From the NCBI RefSeq assembly GCF_026626335.1, contig NZ_JAPNTZ010000007.1:124001-188000 (forward strand): a stretch of DNA of 64,000 nt, in the 5' to 3' direction. The translations under genes were made by a program, and so were the position numbers. This document shows, piece after piece, positions 1 through 8,908 of this stretch; position 1 is the first letter of the stretch, and every line of letters begins with the position of its first letter. The DNA comes from Paractinoplanes pyxinae (lineage in GTDB: Bacteria > Actinomycetota > Actinomycetes > Mycobacteriales > Micromonosporaceae). Under the pieces are notes generated by a model, which worked only from the letters and a program-made list of their open reading frames with translations, searched no databases and was not told where the DNA came from.

Positions 1-1668
1 CTTGTCGACGTCGTCCTTGGACTCGCAGCGCAGCCCGATGCAGCCCAGCGCCTCGGCCAGCTTCACGAAGTCGGGGATGCGGTGCTTGTGCGTGCCCAGC
101 TCGGTGTTGGAGTAGCGGCCCTCGTAGAACAGGGTCTGCCACTGCCGGACCATGCCCAGGTTGCCGTTGTTGATGACGGCGATCTTGACCGGGATGCCCT
201 CGAGGGCGCAGGTGGCCAGCTCCTGGTTGGTCATCTGGAAGCAGCCGTCGCCGTCGATCGCCCAGACCGGGGTGTCCGGCCGGCCGACCTTGGCCCCCAT
301 CGCGGCCGGGACGGCGTAGCCCATGGTTCCGGCGCCGCCCGAGTTCAGCCAGGTGCCCGGCTTCTCGTACTTGATGAACTGCGAGGCCCACATCTGGTGC
401 TGGCCCACGCCCGCGACGTAGATCGCCTCGGGGCCGACCAGCTCGCCGATCCGCTCGATCACGTACTGCGGGGCCAGGGTGCCGTCGGTCGGCTCCTCGT
501 AGCCCAGCGGGTAGCGCTCGCGCAGCTCGTTCAGCGTGGCCCACCACGGCTCGTACTTGCCGGCGCCCTCGGCCGAGGCCGACACGGCGGCGATCAGCTC
601 GTCGATGACGTGCCGGGCGTCGCCCACGATCGGGACGTCGGCGTGCCGGTTCTTGCCGATCTCGGCCGGGTCGATGTCGGCGTGCACGACCTTGGCGTCC
701 GGCGCGAACGAGTCGAGCTTGCCGGTGACCCGGTCGTCGAAGCGCGCGCCCAGCGTGATCAGCAGGTCGGACTTCTGCAGCGCGTAGACCGCCGGGACCG
801 TGCCGTGCATGCCGGGCATGCCCAGGTGCTGCGGGTGCGAGTCGGGGAACGCGCCCAGCGCCATCAGCGTGGTGATGACCGGGATGCCGGTCATCTCGGC
901 CAGCTTCTTCAGCCCGTCGGTGGCGCCGGCCTTGAGCACGCCGCCGCCCACGTAGAGCACCGGGCGCTTGGCCGCGGCGATCAGCCGGGCCGCCTCGCGG
1001 ATCTGCTTGCCGTGCGGGTGCAGGGTCGGGCGGTAGCCGGGCAGGTCGAGCGTGGGCGGCCAGGTGAAGGTGGTCTGCGCCTGCAGCACGTCCTTCGGCA
1101 CGTCGACCAGCACCGGGCCCGGGCGGCCGGAAAGGGCCAGGTGGAAGGCTTCGGCCAGGATCCGCGGCAGCTCCTCGGGCGTCTGCACCAGGAAGTTGTG
1201 CTTGGTGATGGGCAGCGTGATGCCCTGGATGTCGGCTTCCTGGAAGGCGTCGGTGCCGATCGCGGGCCGGGCCACCTGGCCGGTGATCGCGACGATCGGC
1301 ACCGAGTCCATGTAGGCGTCGGCGATCGGCGTCACCAGGTTGGTCGCGCCCGGGCCGCTGGTGGCGATGCACACGCCGACCTTGCCGGTGGCCTGCGCGT
1401 AGCCGGTGGCGGCGTGCCCCGCGCCCTGCTCGTGGCGGACCAGGATGTGCCGCACCTTGGAGTCGTACAGGGGGTCGTAGGCGGGCAGGATGGCACCGCC
1501 CGGGATGCCGAACGCGACCTCGACCCCGAGCGCCTCGAGCGACCGCACGAGCGCACCGGCGCCCGAGGTGGGAACCGGGGAGGCTACGGCCGGGGCCGTG
1601 GTGGCGGCCGCCGCGACAGTGGCCGGGTTGGCTCGGTGGGCGAGAGTCTCAGGAGTGGGTCTCGTCAT
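1..1668 (-). CDS. ilvB: Acetolactate synthase large subunit (3' end outside window)
   Basis: Acetohydroxyacid synthase catalytic subunit, a TPP- and FAD-dependent enzyme that makes acetolactate or acetohydroxybutyrate for Val/Leu/Ile synthesis. The minus-strand frame is open from the ATG at 1668 to the window edge (556 codons). The N-terminus begins MTRPTPETLAHRANPA and is followed by a family-typical core: FGIPGGAILPAYDPLYDS, then the catalytic Glu in RHEQGAGHAATGYA, then GPGATNLVTPIADAYMDS. The last visible residues, LGCIGLRCESKDDVDK, belong to the C-terminal TPP-domain end, so only a short stretch is missing. The weak purine tract AAGG lies about 12 nt upstream of the ATG. The gene lies behind an attenuator (leader peptide at 1787-1816, terminator at 1715-1748). 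In related genomes ilvN and ilvC follow, which would lie off the left edge. Identification is firm. Confidence 0.96.
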   Translation of the reverse strand, partial: MTRPTPETLAHRANPATVAAAATTAPAVASPVPTSGAGALVRSLEALGVEVAFGIPGGAILPAYDPLYDSKVRHILVRHEQGAGHAATGYAQATGKVGVCIATSGPGATNLVTPIADAYMDSVPIVAITGQVARPAIGTDAFQEADIQGITLPITKHNFLVQTPEELPRILAEAFHLALSGRPGPVLVDVPKDVLQAQTTFTWPPTLDLPGYRPTLHPHGKQIREAARLIAAAKRPVLYVGGGVLKAGATDGLKKLAEMTGIPVITTLMALGAFPDSHPQHLGMPGMHGTVPAVYALQKSDLLITLGARFDDRVTGKLDSFAPDAKVVHADIDPAEIGKNRHADVPIVGDARHVIDELIAAVSASAEGAGKYEPWWATLNELRERYPLGYEEPTDGTLAPQYVIERIGELVGPEAIYVAGVGQHQMWASQFIKYEKPGTWLNSGGAGTMGYAVPAAMGAKVGRPDTPVWAIDGDGCFQMTNQELATCALEGIPVKIAVINNGNLGMVRQWQTLFYEGRYSNTELGTHKHRIPDFVKLAEALGCIGLRCESKDDVDK

Positions 1669-1714
1669 GGCACTTCATACCTTTACGGGTTGGGCGAACC
1701 AGTACTTGAGCAAC

Positions 1715-1748
1715 AAAAAAGGCCCTCGTGCCAAACAGCACGGGACCT
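1715..1748 (-). terminator. Rho-independent terminator in the ilvB leader (attenuator)
   Basis: On the minus strand GGTCCCGTGC pairs with GCACGAGGGCC (one bulged A) around a TGTTTG loop and is followed directly by six T. It lies 47 nt upstream of the ilvB start and downstream of a Val-Leu-Ile leader peptide, so it would stop transcription before ilvB when the leader is translated without stalling. Structure is seen; regulatory role is inferred from known ilv attenuators. Confidence 0.85.
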
Positions 1749-1787
1749 AGCGCACTCGGGCTGGCCTCAGACCAGCGGGAGTGCGCT
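1749..1787 (-). promoter_or_regulatory. Leader hairpin upstream of the ilvB attenuator
   Basis: AGCGCACTC and GAGTGCGCT form a 9-bp outer stem, and GCTGG/CCAGC form an inner stem. The hairpin begins at the leader-peptide stop codon, so a ribosome stalled on the Val-Leu-Ile codons just upstream would hinder it. It is a pause or protector hairpin candidate. I could not resolve by eye the alternative pairing that would form an anti-terminator. Confidence 0.65.
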
Positions 1788-1816
1788 CAGATAAGTACTC
1801 GGGACGCGAAGCACAT
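1787..1816 (-). CDS. ilvB leader peptide, MCFASRVLI
   Basis: A nine-codon reading frame, ATG to TGA, encodes MCFASRVLI. It ends with consecutive Val, Leu and Ile codons, the three amino acids made by the downstream pathway. AAGGTGG lies about 8 nt upstream of the ATG. A stem-loop and then a terminator with a T-run follow before ilvB. Together this is the arrangement of ribosome-mediated attenuation: shortage of charged Val, Leu or Ile tRNA stalls the ribosome and should relieve termination. Alternatively the peptide is untranslated and the terminator belongs to the upstream gene, but the Val-Leu-Ile run makes that unlikely. Confidence 0.8.
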   Translation of the reverse strand: MCFASRVLI

Positions 1817-1823
1817 GCTGCCC

Positions 1824-1852
1824 ACCTTGCCCGATCCCAGGCGGTGAGTCAA
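1824..1852 (-). promoter_or_regulatory. Candidate promoter of the ilvB leader
   Basis: TTGACT (1847-1852) lies 17 nt from CAAGGT (1824-1829) on the minus strand. The -35 match is good; the -10 keeps only the A2 and T6 positions. The predicted start would fall at about 1817, next to the leader ATG, giving a leaderless leader peptide. However, the -10 overlaps AAGGTGG, which could instead be a ribosome binding site used from a more distant promoter. Confidence 0.4.
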
Positions 1853-1869
1853 CTGATCCCACATTTTGA

Positions 1870-4200
1870 TCACTCGACTCCCTCCCCCGTGGGAGCGACG
1901 AAGCCCGGATCGCTCGGCAACAGGGCCCTGAGCTGCCTCATACCCGGCCCGAGCATCACCACCTGGCTGCGCGGAGCGGCGTCGGCGGGCGGGGCCGAAC
2001 GCGGCGCGGGCACCGGACGGGAGCCGCCCTGGCGCAGGGTTCGCAGCTGCGCCTCGAGGTGTTCGGCGGGCACGCCCCAGCCGAACAGCGAGCCCTGCCC
2101 GAGCCGGCAGCCCGCCTCTTCGACGGCGGCCCGCTGGGCCGGTGTGCCGATGCCCTCGGCCAGCACCTCGAGACCGAGCCGGTGCCCCATCCGCACGACG
2201 ACATCGACCAGCGGGGCGGCCATGCCCGTACGGGACTCGGGCTCGGCCACCAGGGCATGGTCGATCTTGAGAATGTCGACCGGGAGCGTACGCAGCTGAC
2301 CGAGCGAGGAGTAGCCGGCGCCGAAGTCGTCGAGCGCGATCCGCACGCCGGTGGCCCGCAGCTCGGCCAGGCGGCTGATCAGCTCTTCCATGTCGGTGGC
2401 GACGGCGTGCTCGGTCACCTCGAGCACCAGCCGCTGGGGCGGGACGCCGTGCCGTTCGAGCACGTCGGCGACCTGACCCGCGTAGTCGGCGGCGTGCAGC
2501 TCCTTGGGCGACAGGTTGACCGAGACCCAGACGTCGTGGCCGCGGGAGAGCCATTCGGCGAGCTGGATGGTGGCCTGTTCGAGCACCCACGAGCCGATCC
2601 GGTTGATCAGCCCCGATTCCTCGGCGACCGGGATGAACTCGTCCGGCCGGACCGCGCCCAGCGTGGGATGGGTCCAGCGCAGCAGCGCCTCGGCCCCGAC
2701 CGGCCGCATGGAGGGCAGCGCCACCACCGGCTGGAAGACCAGGCGCAGCTGCTCACGGTCGATCGCGTGGCGCAGCTCGGCCTCGAGCGTGCCCCGGCGG
2801 CGCAGCAGCTCGTCGTACCGCTGCTGATAGCGCTCGACCCGGTTCTTGCCGCGCTGTTTGGCGTAGCGCAGGGCCAGGTCGGCGTCGCGGATGATGTCGC
2901 CCGTGTCGGCCGGGTCGGGGCCCGTGTAGGCCACGCCGAGGCTGGCCGAGAGGAAGATCGAACCCCCGTCGGCCTCGTACGGTTCACCCAGCACAGCCAG
3001 CAGCCGGTGCGCGGTGAGCATGGCCTCGTCGGCCGTGCCGCGCATCAGGATGGCGAACTCGTCGCCGCCGAGCCGCGCGGCGACGTCGCCGTCGAGCAGG
3101 TTGCGCCGCAGGCGCTCGCCCACCTCTTTGAGCACCGTGTCCCCGACGTCGTGGCCGCGCATGTCGTTGACCGTCTTGAACCCGTCGAGATCGATGCCGA
3201 CCAGCACCCTCGACTCGGCGCCCTCGCGCAGCGCCCGCTGCAGGCCGCGGCGGTTGGCCAGCCCGGTCAGCGGGTCGGTGTGCGCCAGCTCGCGGTAGTG
3301 CGCCTCGCGGGAACGCAGCTCCAGCGTGTAGCGCCGGACGTCACGCAGGGCCAGGTATTGCCGGCCGACCAGGGCGAAGCCTTCGACGGCGGCGCCCAGG
3401 AAGCCGTACACGTCGAAGTCGCCGCCCCGAGCCAGGTGGTAGCCGGCCGCGACGACCATGGCCACCATCGGGACCACCGCGTAGCCGGTGCTGCGCTCGG
3501 TGACGTCGCCCACCACCGTCACCGGCCGGTCGGCCACCTTGACCGCCCGCGCGATGACGAACAGGCCGGTCGGCAGCAGCAGCGCCCCGAACAGGACGGC
3601 GCCGTCATTGTCCTGGCAGATGCCGCCGGCCAGCGCGACGGCGGCGGCCGAGACGAGAGTCACCCCGCCGGCCGCCCGTACGGTGGTCAGGCGCGGCCGG
3701 TGCGCATGGAGCGCCAGCACGACGGTGAGGCCGAGCGAGATCACCGCCAGGCCGGTCGGCACCAGCACCGACGGGCAGGCCATCGGGGTGGCGTCGCCCA
3801 GCAGGCGGGTCGGCTCGGCCAGCAGCACCGAGCCCACGAACCAGATCGCCGCCGCGATGACCAGACCGTCCAGCAGGTGCCGGAGGGCGGCGCCGGGGTT
3901 CTCGGCCGCGCCGGGCAGCATGGCCGTGCCGACAAGCAGGATCAGGCTGCCGATGGCGGTGCCGGCGGCGACCGCGGTGCCCAGCCCCATGCGCGGCGGC
4001 TCGGCCGTGGTGATCAGCACACTCAGCATGCCGGCCAGGGCGGCCCCGGTGGCGATCGCACCGCCGGCCGCGAGCACGAGGTAGGCCCGGCGGGCCGCGC
4101 CGGTGTGCCGGCGGCCGGAGTTGCCCAGCACGGCGACGGCGGGGACCGCGATCAGGAGGCCCGCGAGCGCTGCCAGCTCCACGCCGGACGGTGATTGCAC
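1870..4200 (-). CDS. Membrane GGDEF-EAL (diguanylate cyclase/phosphodiesterase) protein
   Basis: A 776-residue c-di-GMP turnover protein. Roughly residues 5-265 form about eight hydrophobic segments (a membrane sensor of unknown ligand). The GGDEF domain follows at about 295-455 with intact RLGGDEFAIL, then the EAL domain at about 465-720. In the EAL domain I see EALLRW, SVNLSP, LEVTEHA, DDFGAGYSSL and DILKID, the usual metal and substrate residues. The late motif reads AEGIG rather than AEGVE. The position five residues before GGDEF lacks the RxxD inhibitory site. The C-terminal tail is Pro/Ala-rich. The start is GTG with no strong ribosome binding site. It lies upstream of the ilvB leader and is divergent from ilvD, with no obvious functional link. 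Confidence 0.9.
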   Translation of the reverse strand: MQSPSGVELAALAGLLIAVPAVAVLGNSGRRHTGAARRAYLVLAAGGAIATGAALAGMLSVLITTAEPPRMGLGTAVAAGTAIGSLILLVGTAMLPGAAENPGAALRHLLDGLVIAAAIWFVGSVLLAEPTRLLGDATPMACPSVLVPTGLAVISLGLTVVLALHAHRPRLTTVRAAGGVTLVSAAAVALAGGICQDNDGAVLFGALLLPTGLFVIARAVKVADRPVTVVGDVTERSTGYAVVPMVAMVVAAGYHLARGGDFDVYGFLGAAVEGFALVGRQYLALRDVRRYTLELRSREAHYRELAHTDPLTGLANRRGLQRALREGAESRVLVGIDLDGFKTVNDMRGHDVGDTVLKEVGERLRRNLLDGDVAARLGGDEFAILMRGTADEAMLTAHRLLAVLGEPYEADGGSIFLSASLGVAYTGPDPADTGDIIRDADLALRYAKQRGKNRVERYQQRYDELLRRRGTLEAELRHAIDREQLRLVFQPVVALPSMRPVGAEALLRWTHPTLGAVRPDEFIPVAEESGLINRIGSWVLEQATIQLAEWLSRGHDVWVSVNLSPKELHAADYAGQVADVLERHGVPPQRLVLEVTEHAVATDMEELISRLAELRATGVRIALDDFGAGYSSLGQLRTLPVDILKIDHALVAEPESRTGMAAPLVDVVVRMGHRLGLEVLAEGIGTPAQRAAVEEAGCRLGQGSLFGWGVPAEHLEAQLRTLRQGGSRPVPAPRSAPPADAAPRSQVVMLGPGMRQLRALLPSDPGFVAPTGEGVE

Positions 4201-4301
4201 GGGAACACTCTGCCTGATGCCGATCTATTTAACGAGCCCCCTCGTCCCGCCTTCTGGACGCAATTGGCGGTCCTTACCTCCGGCGGTGGCACACTGAGGG
4301 G

Positions 4302-6149
4302 ATGCCTGACCTGCGTTCCCGGACCTCGACCCACGGTCGGACCATGGCCGGCGCGCGTGCCCTGTGGCGCGCCACCGGGATGACCGACAACGACTTCGGC
4401 AAGCCCATCGTGGCGATCGCCAACAGCTATACGCAGTTCGTACCGGGTCATGTGCACCTCAAGGACCTCGGCGGCCTGGTCGCCGACTCGATCGCCGAGG
4501 CCGGCGGCGTCGGGCGCGAGTTCAACACGATCGCGGTCGACGACGGCATCGCCATGGGCCACGGCGGCATGCTCTACTCGCTGCCCAGCCGCGAGCTGAT
4601 CGCCGACGCGGTCGAGTACATGGTGAACGCGCACTGCGCCGACGCCCTGGTCTGCATCTCGAACTGCGACAAGATCACCCCGGGCATGCTGATCGCCGCC
4701 CTGCGGCTCAACATCCCCACGGTGTTCGTCTCGGGCGGCCCCATGGAGGCCGGCAAGACGGTCGCCATCGAGGGCATCGTGCACGAGAAGCTCGACCTGG
4801 TCGACGCCATGAGCGCGAGCGCCAACGAGAACGTGACCGACGCCCAGCTCGACACCATCGAGCGCTCGGCCTGCCCCACGTGCGGCTCCTGCTCCGGCAT
4901 GTTCACCGCCAACTCGATGAACTGCCTCACCGAGGCGATCGGGCTGGCCCTGCCGGGCAACGGCTCGACGCTGGCCACCCACGCCTCCCGCAAGGCGCTG
5001 TTCGAGAAGGCCGGCGAGCTGATCGTCGGCATCGCCAAGCAGTACTACGAGAACAACGACGAGTCGGTGCTGCCGCGCAACATCGCCAGCCGGGACGCGT
5101 TCGAGAACGCGGTCGCGCTCGACGTGGCCATGGGCGGCTCGACCAACACCGTGCTGCACCTGCTGGCCGCCGCGCGCGAGGCCGGGCTCGACTTCAGCGT
5201 GGCCGACATCGACGCGATCTCGCGCCGGGTGCCCTGCCTGTCGAAGGTCGCCCCGAACAGCCCGAAGTACCACATGGAGGACGTGCACCGGGCCGGTGGC
5301 ATCCCGGCCCTGCTGGGCGAGCTGCACCGCGGCGGCGCGCTGAAGACGAACGTGCGCTCGGTGCACTCCCCCGACCTCGAGTCGTGGCTGGGCGAGTGGG
5401 ACATCCGCGGCGGCTCACCGTCCGAGGCGGCCCTCGAGCTGTTCCACGCGGCGCCCGGCGGCGTGCGCACCACCCAGCCGTTCTCGACCGAGAACCGGTG
5501 GGCGACGCTCGACACCGACGGCGAGAAGGGCTGCATCCGCTCGGTCGACCACGCCTACACGGTCGACGGCGGCCTGGCCATCCTCTTCGGCAACCTGGCC
5601 CCGGACGGCTGCGTGGTCAAGACGGCCGGCGTGGACGAGTCGATCTGGAAGTTCACCGGCCCCGCCCGCGTCTTCGAGTCGCAGGACGCGGCGGTCGACG
5701 GCATCCTCGGCAAAGAGGTCGTCGAGGGCGACGTGGTGGTCATCCGCTACGAGGGCCCCAAGGGCGGCCCCGGCATGCAAGAGATGCTGTACCCGACGAG
5801 CTTCCTCAAGGGCCGCGGGCTGGGCAAGGCGTGCGCGCTGATCACCGACGGCCGCTTCTCGGGCGGCACCAGCGGGCTCTCCATCGGCCACGTCTCGCCC
5901 GAGGCGGCCGCGGGCGGGCTGATCGCGCTGGTCCAGACGGGCGACGAGATCACCATCGACATTCCCGGCCGCGGCATCACGCTCAACGTCAGCGACGAGG
6001 AACTGGCCCAGCGCCGGCACGAGGAGGAGCGGCGGGCCAAGCCGTTCACCCCGGTCGACCGCCAGCGCCCGGTGTCGGCGGCCCTGCGCGCGTACGCGTC
6101 GATGGCCACCAGCGCCAGCGACGGCGCCTACCGCCGCGTTCCCGACTAG
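4302..6149 (+). CDS. ilvD: Dihydroxy-acid dehydratase
   Basis: Dehydrates 2,3-dihydroxy-3-methyl acids to 2-keto acids, the third common step of Val/Ile/Leu synthesis. At 615 residues it is typical for the family. Iron-sulfur ligands are visible: CISNCDKITPGM and CPTCGSCSGMFTANSMNCL. The C-terminal swivelling domain contains GRFSGGTSGLSIGHVSPEA. The ATG at 4302 follows GAGGGG directly, and homologues usually begin with a similar short Arg/Ser-rich lead before TMAGARALWRATGM. It is transcribed away from the GGDEF-EAL gene and closed by a strong terminator, so it is probably monocistronic. It is in the same pathway as ilvB at the left edge. Confidence 0.97.
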   Translation: MPDLRSRTSTHGRTMAGARALWRATGMTDNDFGKPIVAIANSYTQFVPGHVHLKDLGGLVADSIAEAGGVGREFNTIAVDDGIAMGHGGMLYSLPSRELIADAVEYMVNAHCADALVCISNCDKITPGMLIAALRLNIPTVFVSGGPMEAGKTVAIEGIVHEKLDLVDAMSASANENVTDAQLDTIERSACPTCGSCSGMFTANSMNCLTEAIGLALPGNGSTLATHASRKALFEKAGELIVGIAKQYYENNDESVLPRNIASRDAFENAVALDVAMGGSTNTVLHLLAAAREAGLDFSVADIDAISRRVPCLSKVAPNSPKYHMEDVHRAGGIPALLGELHRGGALKTNVRSVHSPDLESWLGEWDIRGGSPSEAALELFHAAPGGVRTTQPFSTENRWATLDTDGEKGCIRSVDHAYTVDGGLAILFGNLAPDGCVVKTAGVDESIWKFTGPARVFESQDAAVDGILGKEVVEGDVVVIRYEGPKGGPGMQEMLYPTSFLKGRGLGKACALITDGRFSGGTSGLSIGHVSPEAAAGGLIALVQTGDEITIDIPGRGITLNVSDEELAQRRHEEERRAKPFTPVDRQRPVSAALRAYASMATSASDGAYRRVPD

Positions 6150-6164
6150 GCCGTACTGCGAAAA

Positions 6165-6196
6165 GGCCGCGCACCCGTCGGGTGTGCGGCCTTTTT
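6165..6196 (+). terminator. Rho-independent terminator after ilvD
   Basis: GGCCGCGCACCC pairs with GGGTGTGCGGCC (12 bp including one G-T pair) around a GTC loop and is followed by TTTTT. It begins 16 nt after the ilvD stop codon. Confidence 0.92.
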
Positions 6197-6246
6197 GATC
6201 TTTCCCGGAGGGCAACTTTTCGATGGGGATGGTCGTTGGCCGATAG

Positions 6247-8868
6247 GTGAGCACGCCCAGTCCCGACCGCCGCGGCACGATGAAAGTGCTGGCCGGCCTC
6301 ATGCTCGGCATGTTCCTGGCCGCGCTCGACCAGACCATCGTCACCGCGGCCATCCGCACGATCGGCGACGACCTGCACGGGCTCAGCGTGCAGGCCTGGG
6401 TGACCACGGCCTACCTGATCACGGCGACCATCTCGACCCCGCTCTACGGCAAGCTCTCCGACATCTACGGCCGGAAGAAGTTCTTTCTGGCGGCCATCAC
6501 GATCTTTCTGATGGGCTCGGCCGCCTGCACGTTCGCCGGGTCGATGTACCAGCTGGCGGCCTTCCGAGCGGTGCAGGGGCTGGGCGCGGGCGGGCTGTTC
6601 TCGCTCGCGCTGGCCATCGTGGGCGACCTCGTGCCGCCCCGCGAACAGGCCCGCTACCAAGGGTTCTTCCTGGCCGTGTTCGGGTCGGCCAGCGTCGTCG
6701 GGCCGGTGGTGGGCGGCTTCCTGGCCGGGGCCGACGAGATCCTGGGCATCGCCGGCTGGCGCTGGGTCTTCCTGGTCAACGTGCCGATCGGGGCGGTCGC
6801 GCTGGTCGTGGTGGCGCGGGTGCTGCACGTGCAGCACAACCGGCGCGAGCACCGGATCGACTGGTGGGGCGCGGTCGCGATCTGCCTGTGCCTGGGGCCG
6901 CTGCTGACGGTGGCCGAGCAAGGGCGTACGTGGGGATGGGGTTCGCCGGGGTCGGTCGTCTGCTACGTCGTAGGTGCGATCGGGCTGGTGCTGTTCCTGC
7001 TGGCCGAGGCGCGCATGGGAGCCGAGGCGCTGATCCCGCTGCGCTTCTTCCGCAACCGCACCTTCGCGCTGACCGCGAGCGGCGGGTTCGTCGTCGGCAT
7101 GGGGATGTTCGGCGGGCTGGCCCTGCTGCCGTTGTATCTGCAGATCGTGCGCGGGGCGACGCCGACCGAGTCGGGGCTGCAACTGCTGCCGATGACGGCG
7201 GGAATCATGGTGGGCTCCCTCGCGTCCGGGCAGACCATCAGCCGTACGGGAAAATACCGGCTCTTCCCGGCGGTCGGGGTGGCGCTGATGATGTGCGGGC
7301 TGCTGTTGCTGCACACCACCGGGGTCGAGACGCCGTACTGGCAGACCGGCGTCCACATGGGAGTCTTCGGCCTCGGGCTGGGTTTCGTGCTGCAGCCGGT
7401 CACGCTCGCGGTGCAGAACGCCATGCCGTCGTCCGAGATCGGCGTGGCCACCGCATCGTCCACGTTCTTCCGGCAGATGGGCGCCACGGCCGGGACGGCG
7501 ATCTTCCTGTCGATCCTGTTCGCCACCGTGGGAGATAAGATCGCCGCCGCGTTCCGGGAGGACACCGCCTTTCAGCGGGCGCTCAAGGACCCGGCCGTCG
7601 TCGCCGACCCGGCGAACCGGCCGCTGCTCTCGTTCTCGGGATCGGGGGCGGCTCTGGACGACACGTCGTTCCTCGAGCGGGTGAACCCGGCCCTGGCTCA
7701 CCCCTTCAAGGCCGGTTTCTCGGACACGGTGAACGCTGTGCTTCTCGTGGCCGCCGGGATCCTGCTGCTGGCCTTCATCCTGTTCGTCTTCCTGCCGCAC
7801 GTGCCCCTGCGTACCGCCGCCGCCTCCGCTTCGCCGCCTTCCTCACCACCGTCCTCGCCGCCTTCCTCGCCGCCTTCTTCACCGCCTTCCTCGCCGCTTT
7901 CTTCACCGCCTTCCTCGCCGCTTTCTTCACCGCCTTCCTCGCCGCTTTCCGAACACGCTCTCGCCCGTGCCTCCTCGCTCGCCGATCTCGACGCCGATCT
8001 CGCCCGGCTCTTCGACACCGGGCCCAGCCTTGAACGGACGCCCACAATGGACACTGCTCAGCTGACCGACGAACCCGACACGACCACGGCCGGGCCGGGC
8101 GAGGCTATCGTCCGCGGCCGCATCGACGGTCCGGGCGGGCTGCCGCTGCCCGGCGCCACCCTGACGATCACCGACTTCGGCGGTCAGCAGCTGGCCCGCG
8201 CGGTGACCGGCGACGACGGCACCTACCGGATGGTGCTGCACGCCGGCGGCTCGTTCCTGCTGATCTGCGCGGCCGACCGCCACCAGCCGGCCGCCGCCGT
8301 GATCAACGTGGCCGCGGGCGAGATCCGCCGGGTGCTGTCACTGGCCGGCGCCGGCCAGATCACCGGCCGGGTCACCGACCGCGCCGGCCGCGGCCTGCCC
8401 GGCGCGACGCTGACCCTGACCGACCCACGCGGCGAGGTGGTCGCCACCACCACGGCCGGCGCCGACGGTCGCTACCAGGTGCCCGGCCTGGACGGCCCCG
8501 AGTACACACTGACGGCGACGGCCCCGCACGCCCGCCCGGCCTCGCGCACGGTCTCCCCCAACGAGCCCGGCCCGGTCGACCTGGCCCTGGCCGTCGGCGG
8601 CGTCCTCACCGGCAACGTACGGGCGGCCGGCTCCGGCCACCCCATCCCCGAGGCGTCGGTGGTAGCCGTCGACCGAACCGGCCGCGTCGCCGGCGCCGCC
8701 ACCACCGACCACGAGGGACGCTACGAACTGCGAGACCTGCCTCCGGGCGTCTACACGGTCGCCGCGAGCGGCCACGCTCCCGTAGCCACCCGAGTCGAAC
8801 TGACCGGCGACCACGCCGCCCACGACATCACCCTGGGCACCCCGGCCGCCGCCTCGGCCCTGCACTGA
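6247..8868 (+). CDS. DHA2-type MFS efflux transporter fused to three carboxypeptidase-regulatory repeats
   Basis: An 873-residue fusion. Residues 1-525 are a 14-segment drug:H+ antiporter of the EmrB/QacA type, with LDQTIVTAAI in helix 1 and motif A GKLSDIYGRKKFF. Residues about 529-568 are ten copies of Ser-Pro-Pro/Leu-Ser. After a charged segment, residues about 618-873 hold three repeats with the carboxypeptidase-D regulatory pattern (GRVTDRAGRGLPGATLTLTD, then GADGRYQVPGL). With an even number of membrane segments the tail would be cytoplasmic, odd for a fold usually found outside the cell. The start is GTG at 6247; the ATG at 6280 is the alternative, since TAG blocks any start upstream of 6247 in frame. 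Substrate unknown. Confidence 0.9.
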   Translation: MSTPSPDRRGTMKVLAGLMLGMFLAALDQTIVTAAIRTIGDDLHGLSVQAWVTTAYLITATISTPLYGKLSDIYGRKKFFLAAITIFLMGSAACTFAGSMYQLAAFRAVQGLGAGGLFSLALAIVGDLVPPREQARYQGFFLAVFGSASVVGPVVGGFLAGADEILGIAGWRWVFLVNVPIGAVALVVVARVLHVQHNRREHRIDWWGAVAICLCLGPLLTVAEQGRTWGWGSPGSVVCYVVGAIGLVLFLLAEARMGAEALIPLRFFRNRTFALTASGGFVVGMGMFGGLALLPLYLQIVRGATPTESGLQLLPMTAGIMVGSLASGQTISRTGKYRLFPAVGVALMMCGLLLLHTTGVETPYWQTGVHMGVFGLGLGFVLQPVTLAVQNAMPSSEIGVATASSTFFRQMGATAGTAIFLSILFATVGDKIAAAFREDTAFQRALKDPAVVADPANRPLLSFSGSGAALDDTSFLERVNPALAHPFKAGFSDTVNAVLLVAAGILLLAFILFVFLPHVPLRTAAASASPPSSPPSSPPSSPPSSPPSSPLSSPPSSPLSSPPSSPLSEHALARASSLADLDADLARLFDTGPSLERTPTMDTAQLTDEPDTTTAGPGEAIVRGRIDGPGGLPLPGATLTITDFGGQQLARAVTGDDGTYRMVLHAGGSFLLICAADRHQPAAAVINVAAGEIRRVLSLAGAGQITGRVTDRAGRGLPGATLTLTDPRGEVVATTTAGADGRYQVPGLDGPEYTLTATAPHARPASRTVSPNEPGPVDLALAVGGVLTGNVRAAGSGHPIPEASVVAVDRTGRVAGAATTDHEGRYELRDLPPGVYTVAASGHAPVATRVELTGDHAAHDITLGTPAAASALH
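7831..7950 (+). repeat. Ten tandem 12-nt units encoding Ser-Pro-Pro/Leu-Ser
   Basis: Ten consecutive units of the form TCGCCGCCTTCC with few changes lie inside the transporter gene. They encode a flexible linker between the membrane part and the C-terminal repeats. Nucleotide identity between units is much higher than the protein needs, indicating recent slippage expansion. Confidence 0.92.
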
Positions 8869-8908
8869 GGGCTTGCCGCCGCTCACTCCGATGCCGATGC
8901 TGGGTGCC

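Noticed and set aside
82..1794. Plus-strand 570-residue open frame
   Set aside because: Antisense to ilvB; its Arg/Gly/His/Asp-rich sequence is the usual shadow of a high-GC gene and has no family motif.
2059..4194. Plus-strand 711-residue open frame opposite the first GGDEF-EAL gene
   Set aside because: Composition is that of an antisense shadow; the opposite strand has complete catalytic motifs.
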